This document shows positions 1 through 7,205 of a stretch of 17,859 bases of DNA, piece after piece. The position numbers and the translations under genes are program-made. Source of the stretch: UBA2330 sp035443185 (GTDB lineage Bacteria > Bacteroidota > Ignavibacteria > Tepidaquicellales > Tepidaquicellaceae). Each line of letters begins with the position of its first letter. The first letter of the stretch is position 1. The stretch is from the NCBI GenBank assembly GCA_035443185.1, contig DAORRV010000077.1, positions 1 through 17,859 of the forward strand. The letters are read 5' to 3'. A model generated the notes under the pieces. The model searched no databases. It was not told where the DNA came from and saw only the letters and a list, made by a program, of their open reading frames with translations.

Positions 1-692
1 GTTGACCAGTTCAGAGTTACATTATTTCTAGAAACTCCGGATGTAAAACTGGAAAGCTCGACAGGAAGAGCACCACCGTCTGAAACGCTGTGATTAGCGC
101 ATCTTGTAATTTCAGTGTTAGTATTTACAATATATGAATTAATCTTTGTTCGTGTTAAGGATAATGGAGATTCACAACTGTCTCTGATAATAAACGGATT
201 AGTAATTAAAGCATTCAGATCAATTGGAGTTGTAGATTTCATTAAATATCTGCCGATACGTGTTGGTACACCTTGCGGAATTATAATACCATTTCCTGAT
301 CCGGGAACAGAATTAGTTGCCAGTCTTAACTCATACCCCGGGACAGAATTACTGGATGATGCAACAGCATTTGCATTTCTTGGTCTGAATCCGGGAGGTA
401 GATCTGAAACAGCGTCACCACCTGTAGAGTCATAAACGAATGAAGCATTTCCTCCAAATCCGACAGGAAAAGTTCCTAAAGTAGCAGGTACCCAGAAAAA
501 GAACTGCCAACCTGCAACTTCATATAAGTCAGCATTAGTATGGGTAAATATCAGATCAAATACCATAGTATTTGGATCTAAAATATCTGAATTCTTTACT
601 TCTAATGTGTATTGGGGGATTTGTGAGAATGAAACATTTGTAAACAGAACCAAAGCAAATAAAACTGAAAACAATTTAAAAGTTTTTTTCAT
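1..692 (-). CDS. Secreted beta-sandwich protein, probable T9SS cargo (3' end cut off by window)
   Basis: Partial gene: 230 codons are present and the C-terminus lies beyond the window edge. It starts at ATG 692 after an A-rich leader. Residues 1-23 form a signal peptide (KK, then a hydrophobic run ending in SFS before QIPQY), so the product is exported. Residues about 25-165 look like a beta-sandwich, with alternating hydrophobic strands and an 'AGWQFFFWV' strand. This loosely recalls cohesin-like domains of Ignavibacteria surface proteins, but I cannot confirm that. Residues 209-230 read LPVELSSFTSG...NNVTLNWS, the linker or FN3-like start that in Bacteroidota/Ignavibacteria usually precedes a type IX secretion sorting domain; that tail would lie off-window. 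The gene follows the dockerin-bearing gene on the same strand after 186 bp and has its own predicted promoter. Export is well supported; the specific function is unknown. Confidence 0.85.
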   Translation of the reverse strand, partial: MKKTFKLFSVLFALVLFTNVSFSQIPQYTLEVKNSDILDPNTMVFDLIFTHTNADLYEVAGWQFFFWVPATLGTFPVGFGGNASFVYDSTGGDAVSDLPPGFRPRNANAVASSSNSVPGYELRLATNSVPGSGNGIIIPQGVPTRIGRYLMKSTTPIDLNALITNPFIIRDSCESPLSLTRTKINSYIVNTNTEITRCANHSVSDGGALPVELSSFTSGVSRNNVTLNWS

Positions 693-748
693 TTTTTTTG
701 TTTAGTTTAATAAAAAAATATTACGTGGTTTGTTCATTACTTTTTCTA

Positions 749-780
749 CTAAAATAAATCTTTCAGTAAATCCGAAACAA
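749..780 (-). promoter_or_regulatory. Predicted Bacteroidota-type promoter for the partial secreted gene
   Basis: On the minus strand TTG (778-780) is followed after 21 nt by TATTTTAG (756-749). This matches the Bacteroidota -33 TTG / -7 TAnnTTTG pattern with one mismatch at the seventh position. Transcription would begin near 742, giving a leader of about 50 nt. The same TATTTTAG box with a TTG 20 nt upstream precedes the ABC exporter gene. AT-rich background makes single hits weak. Confidence 0.4.
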
Positions 781-829
781 TTTTCTCCGGAAAATCAATT
801 ATAGAAATCTTTTAGCATTCCTTTTGAAA

Positions 830-859
830 CCCCATGCGGGGCAGGACATTGCCCGCCCC
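830..859. other. GC-rich hairpin island downstream of the dockerin gene
   Basis: A roughly 30-nt block that is mostly G and C sits inside very AT-rich intergenic DNA. On the plus strand CCCC-ATGC-GGGG (830-841) overlaps a second helix, GCGGGGCA (836-843) with TGCCCGC (850-856), which has one bulged base. It lies 20 nt after the stop of the minus-strand dockerin gene, where a terminator would be expected, but only a TTT follows it on that strand, so it is not a standard intrinsic terminator. It may be a factor-dependent 3' end, an RNA-stabilising hairpin or a copy of a dispersed palindromic repeat. Confidence 0.5.
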
Positions 860-878
860 ATAAAGGATGAATTACAAA

Positions 879-3701
879 TTAGTCTTCTTTCTTTATATTT
901 AAATCTTCAGCTGCATTTATATCAATTTTTGGAACTGCATTTGGATCTGCAATTATTCTGATCTCCTGTGATTCTTTATAATTGATGTTAAATACAGGAA
1001 GTTCATATGCACTTAAGATTCCAGGAGGTTTAATTTCTGATACAAAATTATTAGCATTATTATCTGCTAACCCGGCATCAGTAAGGTCAACTACCAAATC
1101 CCAGTTTAGATCTGTGATTACATATGGACCACTTATAAAGTTATTTGCATCATTATCAATTGCAGATACATCAGATACATCGACTACTCCGTCTCCATTT
1201 ACATCACCTGTATATGAAGATGCTTTTCCGTTGATAACAACGGAATTGCCTCCGAATGTCTGAGATGTAGAAGTCGTAAAGTCATATTTTAAAGTATCTG
1301 AAACTGTTGAGATTGTACCTGAACTGTAAACAGTGATAGAATTTCTGTGTTTAACTGCTATTCTTACTGGAGCTCCTCTTTTCAGTGCAGTAAAATCAAT
1401 ATACTTTCTTCCATATTTTAAACCACCGCTGCTGACAGAATCAAGATACACTTTGGTTGACTGAATTAGAATATTCGGACTTGAAGAAGCATCATAAAGC
1501 AAAACAGTAACAGTATCTTTTACTCTGTTATTACTCTGCAAGCCTTCAAGTGAAATACTTACACCTACTAAGACAACGTCATGTTTATTAAGGTTATTCT
1601 GATTTGGTCCAAATTCTACTGCAAGTCCTTTACCGTTAAAAAATAACAGACTGTTATCATTTACCTGCGTAATAGGTACAGCAGCAAATGGATTTCCTGA
1701 TGATACATATCCTGAATACGCAGTAGGGCCTGTATTTGTCCAGCCCATCATGTAATTTCTGAATACTGTTGCAGCAGGTGTAACTGCTGCTACCTGAGCA
1801 TTATAATTTGCCAGGAACGAAGAACTTGTATTCTGATTTGTTGTATCTGCAAAAGTAGTTCTCCAGTTTGAATTTGATCCGCCTGTTGTAACTACCTCAA
1901 GTACTACCTGGAAAGTTACCCAGTCGGTAGTTGGTGCAAAAGATACTGCTCTGTCATAGGTAATGATGACCTGATTTCCAACTGCTTTATAACTTAACCT
2001 GTTTGAACCTCCGGTTAAAGTTCCAAAGTTTGCATCATGCCAGAAAGCCAGTATTGCATTATGTGGAACCTGAGCTCCGTCAATATTAAAGTCATTAATG
2101 CTGTAAGTTCCAAACTGTTCTGTCAATCCGATTACACCGTTTGTATTTACAAACAGAGAATCGAATTCATTTCCATTAAGCTTAATTTTTTTGTTGGTCG
2201 GATTTATACCGAATTGTGTTAATATATCTGAGAGTTTGAATTTAAAATAACCATCATCAAGAAGACCGACGTTAGTCATTCCCGGTTGTATTACTCCATT
2301 TAGAACAATACTTCTGCTTCCGGATGTATCTTTCCATCCCCATTTCGGATAAGAAGGCTGATTTGTTGCCAGACTATTTGCATAAAAATATCCGCTGTCA
2401 GCACCAAAATTTGGAGATTGATTGGAGACACTAAAAGAAGATTTTAATGTATCATTTATTCTTTTTGTATCTGTTGAAAGATTGGTATATGCTGTAACAT
2501 TATAAACACCGGCTGTAGAAAAATTAAATGAAGAAGGCATTGTAATAGATTTTTCATATCCAGATGCAAGTGTATCAGCTGTACTGTCAGCATAAGCGAC
2601 AGGACCGGTTATTTTATAAACTGTATAAAATGCAGTTGTCTGATTTGATGTTCCGAAATTCCTTATTTTAACAGAAGGGAATACTGCAGGATTACCAACA
2701 AAATAAAGACCTGTTGGAGTATTGATAGCAGTAACACCAACATCATTTGCCGGAGGCGGTGCAGGTGTCCACTTATATGTCAAACCAGATGCAGGAAGTG
2801 AAGTAACATTATATGTCATAGTTGCTGTATTAACTCCGCCTGCTGCTGAAGTTGACCAGTCTGTACCTGTTCTGTTAATAAAATCTGAATTTGCTGCTCC
2901 TCTTAGTCCAACCTGAGGTGCCGCACTTGTGGCTGAAGAAGCAGTATTTAAGCCATATACATATTCAATAACGTTTGTTGTTTCATATAACTTTATCTGG
3001 AGATTCATATTTTCATTCGATCCCGCAAATCTTTTAAAATTCTTATATTGAATAGTGTGAACTCTGCTTCCGATAGCACCGGTAGTCATACTTCTGATAG
3101 TTCCTGATGCAACTGCAAAAGCTCCTGCAGTTCCGGTAGAAGAAGCATTATCAGACATTGTAATAGTTCCTGCACCTATATCAAAGCTAACTATAGTTAC
3201 AGTTGGTGCAGCAGCAGTTCCGGGAATTCCGGTACCAGTAATAAATTTTCCTGCAATAACACCGGAAAAGCTGGTAACATTGGTAAGTACTGGACTACCA
3301 AGTGTTCTGTCAGCGGTTGAAGAAAAAATTCCCTGAAGATCTCTTCCCATTAATGAAACAGCTCCGCTGTAAGCAACAGTACCTGAGATAGGGGTATATG
3401 TATTTCCTGCAGGTAATGTAACTCCAAACGATATAAATGCATTCGAATTTAAATTGTAAGAAGTATAACTATTACCATTGAAAATAAAACTGAATGGGAT
3501 TACCTGACCTGAATAGTTAACATCATCAAGTGATCCGGCATTTGAAGTTGCAGTGTTTACTGCTTCTGCAACAAGTGTTCCTCCGGCAAACTCTGAATAA
3601 GCTCCGGAAGTTTGTGAAAAAGTGTAAGTCGATACCTGCGCCTGAGTATTCATGGCTATGAAAATCAATAACGCAGATAATAAAGAAAATAATTTTGTCA
3701 T
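879..3701 (-). CDS. Large secreted multidomain protein with C-terminal dockerin-like Ca-binding repeat
   Basis: 940 residues. A signal peptide (1-21, ending NTQA before QVSTY) directs export. Residues about 25-310 resemble the nidogen-like N-terminal domain of many Bacteroidota surface proteins, including GSRVHTIQYKNF and LYETTNVIEYVYG, but are interrupted at about 135-200 by a Thr/Gly-rich insert. Residues about 319-430 look like a CARDB/Ig-type domain, and 435-690 look like a second nidogen-like domain. Residues 700-830 form the 'KHRNSITVYSSG' module that precedes dockerins in Ignavibacteria proteins. Residues 832-887 hold two EF-like loops: DVNGDGVVDVSD is canonical, while DLNWDLVVDLTD has W and L where glycines are usual. 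A 46-residue acidic/basic tail ends in KKED. No type IX sorting domain is visible. Likely a surface or extracellular structural protein. Domain names rest on motif resemblance; export and the dockerin-like repeat are well supported. Confidence 0.9.
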   Translation of the reverse strand: MTKLFSLLSALLIFIAMNTQAQVSTYTFSQTSGAYSEFAGGTLVAEAVNTATSNAGSLDDVNYSGQVIPFSFIFNGNSYTSYNLNSNAFISFGVTLPAGNTYTPISGTVAYSGAVSLMGRDLQGIFSSTADRTLGSPVLTNVTSFSGVIAGKFITGTGIPGTAAAPTVTIVSFDIGAGTITMSDNASSTGTAGAFAVASGTIRSMTTGAIGSRVHTIQYKNFKRFAGSNENMNLQIKLYETTNVIEYVYGLNTASSATSAAPQVGLRGAANSDFINRTGTDWSTSAAGGVNTATMTYNVTSLPASGLTYKWTPAPPPANDVGVTAINTPTGLYFVGNPAVFPSVKIRNFGTSNQTTAFYTVYKITGPVAYADSTADTLASGYEKSITMPSSFNFSTAGVYNVTAYTNLSTDTKRINDTLKSSFSVSNQSPNFGADSGYFYANSLATNQPSYPKWGWKDTSGSRSIVLNGVIQPGMTNVGLLDDGYFKFKLSDILTQFGINPTNKKIKLNGNEFDSLFVNTNGVIGLTEQFGTYSINDFNIDGAQVPHNAILAFWHDANFGTLTGGSNRLSYKAVGNQVIITYDRAVSFAPTTDWVTFQVVLEVVTTGGSNSNWRTTFADTTNQNTSSSFLANYNAQVAAVTPAATVFRNYMMGWTNTGPTAYSGYVSSGNPFAAVPITQVNDNSLLFFNGKGLAVEFGPNQNNLNKHDVVLVGVSISLEGLQSNNRVKDTVTVLLYDASSSPNILIQSTKVYLDSVSSGGLKYGRKYIDFTALKRGAPVRIAVKHRNSITVYSSGTISTVSDTLKYDFTTSTSQTFGGNSVVINGKASSYTGDVNGDGVVDVSDVSAIDNDANNFISGPYVITDLNWDLVVDLTDAGLADNNANNFVSEIKPPGILSAYELPVFNINYKESQEIRIIADPNAVPKIDINAAEDLNIKKED

Positions 3702-3746
3702 TATTTTTTTTTAGTTTGTTAAAATATGTTAATTAAAAAAGTTTCC

Positions 3747-3777
3747 TAAAAATAAAACAATTAGTCTATTAAAACAA
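3747..3777 (-). promoter_or_regulatory. Predicted promoter for the dockerin-bearing gene
   Basis: Minus strand TTG (3775-3777), a spacer of exactly 20 nt, then TATTTTTA (3754-3747) fits the -33/-7 pattern with one mismatch at the final base. The leader would be about 40 nt and ends in an A-rich stretch (AAACTAAAAAAAAATA) just before ATG. The downstream secreted gene has a very similar leader (AAACTAAACAAAAAAA). No Shine-Dalgarno sequence is present in either. Confidence 0.45.
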
Positions 3778-3831
3778 TAGTCATTTATCGGTTCAGAGGC
3801 TTAGATCAATTTTATTAAAATAAAAATTAAC

Positions 3832-3851
3832 CTAACAAAATTCTAACAAAA
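3832..3851. repeat. Tandem 9-bp direct repeat in the birA/dockerin-gene spacer
   Basis: CTAACAAAA occurs at 3832-3840 and again at 3843-3851, a period of 11 bp, so both copies face the same side of the helix. They lie about 55-75 bp upstream of the predicted -33 element of the dockerin gene and 20 nt past the birA stop. This geometry would suit an activator site, but it may be chance in AT-rich DNA. Confidence 0.35.
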
Positions 3852-3870
3852 ATAATAATACGATTGAATT

Positions 3871-4671
3871 TTAGACAGAAAGGGTTATTTCGCCTGAGAA
3901 GTATTTTTTTATGTTACCTTCTTTGTCACGAAGACATAATGCGCCATCATTTCCAATGCCTTCGAAAGTTGCAGATTCTGAAATGCCGTCATTGTATTTT
4001 TTAAATGTAACTATTTTTCCTGAAAGAATGGAAGAGGATCTCCATTTTTTGATAAGTTCTTCACTATCAAATGATATTGAGATATTCCCAAAAAAATTTT
4101 TCAGATACGAATTGAGAATATCTTCTGGCGATACTTCTTTTTCAGAATTGAGTTTTAGAGATGTGGTCTTTTCCTTTATAGAATTGTCAAAAACAGTTTG
4201 ATTCACATTTACACCACAGCCGATGATAAATGTTTTTTCTTTTATATTAATGTCCTTCACTTCAAACAAAAACCCCGATACTTTTTTATTATTCAGAAGC
4301 AGATCATTTGGCCACTTCAATATAAAATTCATATCTACTTCATTCTCAAAAATTTCTTTCAAAGTAATAAAAAGAATATAAGATGAATAGAAATTTACTT
4401 TGTAAACTTCATCTACATCAAGTTTAAATTTTTTAATAAGAGTAAATGTAAGATTTTCTCCGGGTGAAGAAAACCACTTTCTGTTGAATCTTCCAGTACC
4501 GTCTGTCTGATGTGAAGTGAGAATTACTGTATTATCTGCTTCGGGATTTTCTTTTAAATATTCTTTGGCATATTTATTTGTTGAATCTAATTCTTTAAAA
4601 AATATAACTTTCTCAATTTTACCTTTAAGTCCGCTATTTAAAAATATCTCTTCGGAAAATTCTGAAGTCAT
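3871..4671 (-). CDS. birA: Biotin--[acetyl-CoA-carboxylase] ligase, catalytic-only form
   Basis: Activates biotin to biotinyl-5'-AMP and transfers it to a lysine of biotin-carrier proteins such as the acetyl-CoA carboxylase carrier; cytoplasmic. At 266 residues it lacks the N-terminal winged-helix repressor domain of E. coli BirA, so it should be a monofunctional ligase. Visible motifs are DSTN (29-32), QTDGTGR (55-61), which takes the place of the adenylate-binding GRGRRGR loop and keeps the last Arg of the GxGR core, KWPND (119-123), KVSGFLFE (130-137) with the conserved Lys130, and GCGVNVN (151-157). A C-terminal SH3-like cap follows from about 215. Starts at ATG 4671, 39 bp after the subtilase stop, so it is probably co-transcribed with it. 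No biotin-dependent enzyme lies in the window. Confidence 0.95.
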   Translation of the reverse strand: MTSEFSEEIFLNSGLKGKIEKVIFFKELDSTNKYAKEYLKENPEADNTVILTSHQTDGTGRFNRKWFSSPGENLTFTLIKKFKLDVDEVYKVNFYSSYILFITLKEIFENEVDMNFILKWPNDLLLNNKKVSGFLFEVKDINIKEKTFIIGCGVNVNQTVFDNSIKEKTTSLKLNSEKEVSPEDILNSYLKNFFGNISISFDSEELIKKWRSSSILSGKIVTFKKYNDGISESATFEGIGNDGALCLRDKEGNIKKYFSGEITLSV

Positions 4672-4679
4672 TTGAGATC

Positions 4680-4697
4680 AAAAAATTATAATTTTTT
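4680..4697. repeat. Perfect 18-bp A/T palindrome before birA
   Basis: AAAAAATTATAATTTTTT is its own reverse complement. It lies in the 39-bp gap between the subtilase stop and the birA ATG. It could act as a weak hairpin at the subtilase 3' end or near the birA ribosome site. Its base composition makes chance plausible. Confidence 0.35.
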
Positions 4698-4710
4698 AAA
4701 AAGTATTTAT

Positions 4711-6366
4711 CTATTTTGGCTTCGAAGGTTCTCTGTATTCACTTTTACTTTTTACATCTTCCTTGTCTTTATTTTCAGGTGTTGCTTTATCTTTATTAAA
4801 ATTTCCTTTATTATTTTCTTCTACACTTTCAATTTCTTTTCTCTTTTTTTCTTTTGTGATCTCTTCTAATTTTTCGGGATCTGCCGAAGATTCATAAGTA
4901 AGAGCTGCAAAGCCATCAACTCTGCCAAATCCGTAATACTGATCCCAGCCGGATGTATCTTCTCTCGGATCACCTACCAGATCTCTGGATGTAAATTTGA
5001 TTATTTTTTTTAAATCATCTGAACTTCGGCTGATATTCTGTGCCAGTAGTAATGAAGAAATTGCACTTACTATTGCTGTTGACTGTGAAGTTCCGCTCCA
5101 GAAAACTTCGTAGTTGTCAATATTCTCATAGTCTAATCCGTAGATTTTATTTCCCGGTGCAACTACAGAAATATTATCACCCCAGCAGCTACCACCGCCC
5201 CATGAGAATCTACTGCATCTTCTGTCATCTGTATCTGTTGCACCTACAGCCATCACACCATCAAATCCAGCCGGATAATAATTTCTGTTATCACCTTTAT
5301 TCATCATTGCCGAAACAACTAATACTCCGCTTTCAATTGCATATTCGATAGCTGTTTTTAATACTTTAGAATAATCATCACCGCCTTCACTCATGTTGAT
5401 AATATCTGCTCCGTTATCGACAGCATATTTAATCGACTCAGACCACCAGTCATATTCGCCGCTGTTATAAGTGTTGAGGTTTTTACAATTCATTATCCTG
5501 CATTTCTTATCGACACCTGCAAAACCAATTTGGTTATTTGTACTCGCGCCAATCACAGTTGCAATATTAGTACCGTGTCCAAATCCGTCTTCAGGACGTT
5601 TGTCATCATATGCGAAATCCCAGCCTTTAATATCATCAACATATCCATTGTAATCATCGTCAATTCCGTTGTTTGGGATCTCTCCGCTGTTGATCCAGAT
5701 TCTGTCTTTAAGATCGGGATGATCATCTTTTATACCTGAATCAAGAATAGCAACGACTACTTCATCACTGCCTTCCTCTATATCCCACGCGTAAACAATT
5801 TTTATGTCAGCACCAAGTTTGGGAAGTCCACCACTTGTAGGATCTACTGAACCATTGTTCTGCAGATACCACTGCTTATAAAACATTTCATCATTAGGAT
5901 TGTTTTCAGGATTGCTGTCAGAAAAAATATTTTTAGTCTGTAATTCCTTTACACCTGCTGCATAGCCGGATGAAACCGGTTCACAATATTCTACACTCTC
6001 TTCTTCATTCAGATCTGAAACTATTGATTCAATATCAAATTTATTTTCTTCACTTAAAAAAAGAACATATATCCTGTTCATTTCAAATTTTTCATAAAGA
6101 TCTTTTCTTCCGTTATTAAGTTTGAATACCCTTTTTACTTTTTCGACTTTATAACTTTCGAGTTTTTTATCAAGTGAAGAAATTCCTGAACTGAGACTGA
6201 TCTCTCCTGTAGCTTCTGAAACCGGTAATTCTTTTTTTGTCTTTAAAAATATTTTTTTGACAGATATGCGGGAAATGTAATCCCCCGTTAACTCAGAACT
6301 AACGTTATTTCCGGAGAATATAAATACCGAAGAAGAAATTAAAAAAACTACTAATAATTTTATCAT
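4711..6366 (-). CDS. Secreted subtilisin-family (S8) serine peptidase with charged C-terminal tail
   Basis: 551-residue exported protease. A signal peptide covers about 1-24 and a propeptide-like region about 30-135. The catalytic domain runs about 185-490 with Asp209 (AILDSG), His264 (GHGT) and Ser427 (SGTSQS). Asn356 in SAMMNKG should be the oxyanion Asn, although the usual AGN is MMN here. The insert NNGIDDDYNGYVDDIKGWDF (about 232-251) is typical of one Bacteroidota subtilase group. After Ser427 the usual GTSxxxP is GTSQSTA, with Ala at the Pro position. Several Cys (289/294, 384/394) could form disulfides. Residues about 497-551 are a Lys/Glu-rich low-complexity tail, and no type IX sorting domain is seen, so its final location is uncertain. 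It starts 18 bp after the beta-barrel gene's stop and precedes birA. All catalytic residues are present, so activity is expected; its substrate is unknown. Confidence 0.93.
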   Translation of the reverse strand: MIKLLVVFLISSSVFIFSGNNVSSELTGDYISRISVKKIFLKTKKELPVSEATGEISLSSGISSLDKKLESYKVEKVKRVFKLNNGRKDLYEKFEMNRIYVLFLSEENKFDIESIVSDLNEEESVEYCEPVSSGYAAGVKELQTKNIFSDSNPENNPNDEMFYKQWYLQNNGSVDPTSGGLPKLGADIKIVYAWDIEEGSDEVVVAILDSGIKDDHPDLKDRIWINSGEIPNNGIDDDYNGYVDDIKGWDFAYDDKRPEDGFGHGTNIATVIGASTNNQIGFAGVDKKCRIMNCKNLNTYNSGEYDWWSESIKYAVDNGADIINMSEGGDDYSKVLKTAIEYAIESGVLVVSAMMNKGDNRNYYPAGFDGVMAVGATDTDDRRCSRFSWGGGSCWGDNISVVAPGNKIYGLDYENIDNYEVFWSGTSQSTAIVSAISSLLLAQNISRSSDDLKKIIKFTSRDLVGDPREDTSGWDQYYGFGRVDGFAALTYESSADPEKLEEITKEKKRKEIESVEENNKGNFNKDKATPENKDKEDVKSKSEYREPSKPK

Positions 6367-6384
6367 AAATGAGGGTAATATATT

Positions 6385-7119
6385 TTAAAAATTATATGCA
6401 ACACCTAGACTTATATTCAAACCATCTACGAACACTTTAGAGTTTAGTGTCTGTTCAAGTTCGTACGAAATTCCATTTATTGTAAACTGCGGAACGAGGA
6501 ATTCACTTTTGACCTGATATTCGCCTTGCCGGAATCTAACCTCGAACACACCTGATATGTTCCTGCTGAAAAAATATTCCATTGCACTTGTAACTACCAG
6601 ACTGAATCCGGGTTTTTTCGAAAGAGTTTTAGATTCAATATTTAACAAAGATCTTTGCCTGTTTCCAAAATAAACTCCGACCCCGCCTCCAAAATAGATC
6701 TGCAGGTCTTCTGCAAATTCGGGAATATTAAAATAACCCATTAATTCAATAGGTACCATTGTCAGCTTTTCCGTTACTCTTGCCCGAATGGTTACAGAAT
6801 CCGAACTGAATGTCTGAGTTAATTCATCATCTACAATTGATACAAATTCTGCAGACAGTCCAAATGAAATTTCATCTCTGAATAATTTCTTTCTGATCAG
6901 AATACCATAGCCGTAACCACCTGTAACATATTCGAGCTTATTTCTTTCGAAAACACTTTCAGAAAAAGCATTTAGCTGTATTGTAGCAGTAGATACATAA
7001 TTCAAAGATGTTTTAATACTGAATCCGCTGCCGAGGGTTATTTCTGATTCACTTTGGGAATAAGATATTCCCGTTATAAATAAAATGAACAGGGGAAAAA
7101 TTTTTAGAATTAACTTCAT
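6385..7119 (-). CDS. Outer-membrane beta-barrel protein, function unknown
   Basis: 244 residues. The N-terminus is a clear signal peptide (KLILKIF, hydrophobic core, then SYSQ), with cleavage probably after about residue 21. The rest is a series of alternating polar/hydrophobic, aromatic-rich strands with Gly-rich turns (GGYGYGILIRK; YFGGGVGVYFGN). It ends in GVAYNF, a terminal Phe as expected for BAM-inserted outer-membrane proteins. It resembles the small 'outer membrane beta-barrel/porin-like' families, but I cannot assign one. The ATG (7119) follows directly on the U-tract of an intrinsic terminator, with no Shine-Dalgarno or A-rich leader. The next Met is far inside the mature barrel, so this start is the only one that keeps the signal peptide. 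The subtilase follows after 18 bp, suggesting co-transcription. Confidence 0.8.
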   Translation of the reverse strand: MKLILKIFPLFILFITGISYSQSESEITLGSGFSIKTSLNYVSTATIQLNAFSESVFERNKLEYVTGGYGYGILIRKKLFRDEISFGLSAEFVSIVDDELTQTFSSDSVTIRARVTEKLTMVPIELMGYFNIPEFAEDLQIYFGGGVGVYFGNRQRSLLNIESKTLSKKPGFSLVVTSAMEYFFSRNISGVFEVRFRQGEYQVKSEFLVPQFTINGISYELEQTLNSKVFVDGLNISLGVAYNF

Positions 7120-7153
7120 AAAAAAAACCCACTAGTTTAGTTATAGTGGGTTT
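7120..7153 (-). terminator. Strong intrinsic terminator (possible attenuator) after the PpiD-like gene
   Basis: On the minus strand AAACCCACTA (7153-7144) pairs perfectly with TAGTGGGTTT (7134-7125) around a 9-nt loop, and the T-run continues to 7120. This is the clearest terminator in the window, 52 nt after the PpiD-like stop. The next base is the A of the ATG of the beta-barrel gene, so terminator and translation start abut. No promoter is visible between this hairpin and that gene, so partial readthrough may set expression of the following three genes. Confidence 0.88.
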
Positions 7154-7205
7154 AAATAACACTTTTTAAATTAAAGTTTAATTCATTTTTTTCTGACCAT
7201 TAAAA

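Noticed and set aside
115..435. 106-codon plus-strand open frame at the left edge
   Set aside because: It is antisense to the partial secreted gene, which has a signal peptide, a recognisable linker and continuous coding sense. Other plus-strand frames inside the minus-strand genes were dropped for the same reason.
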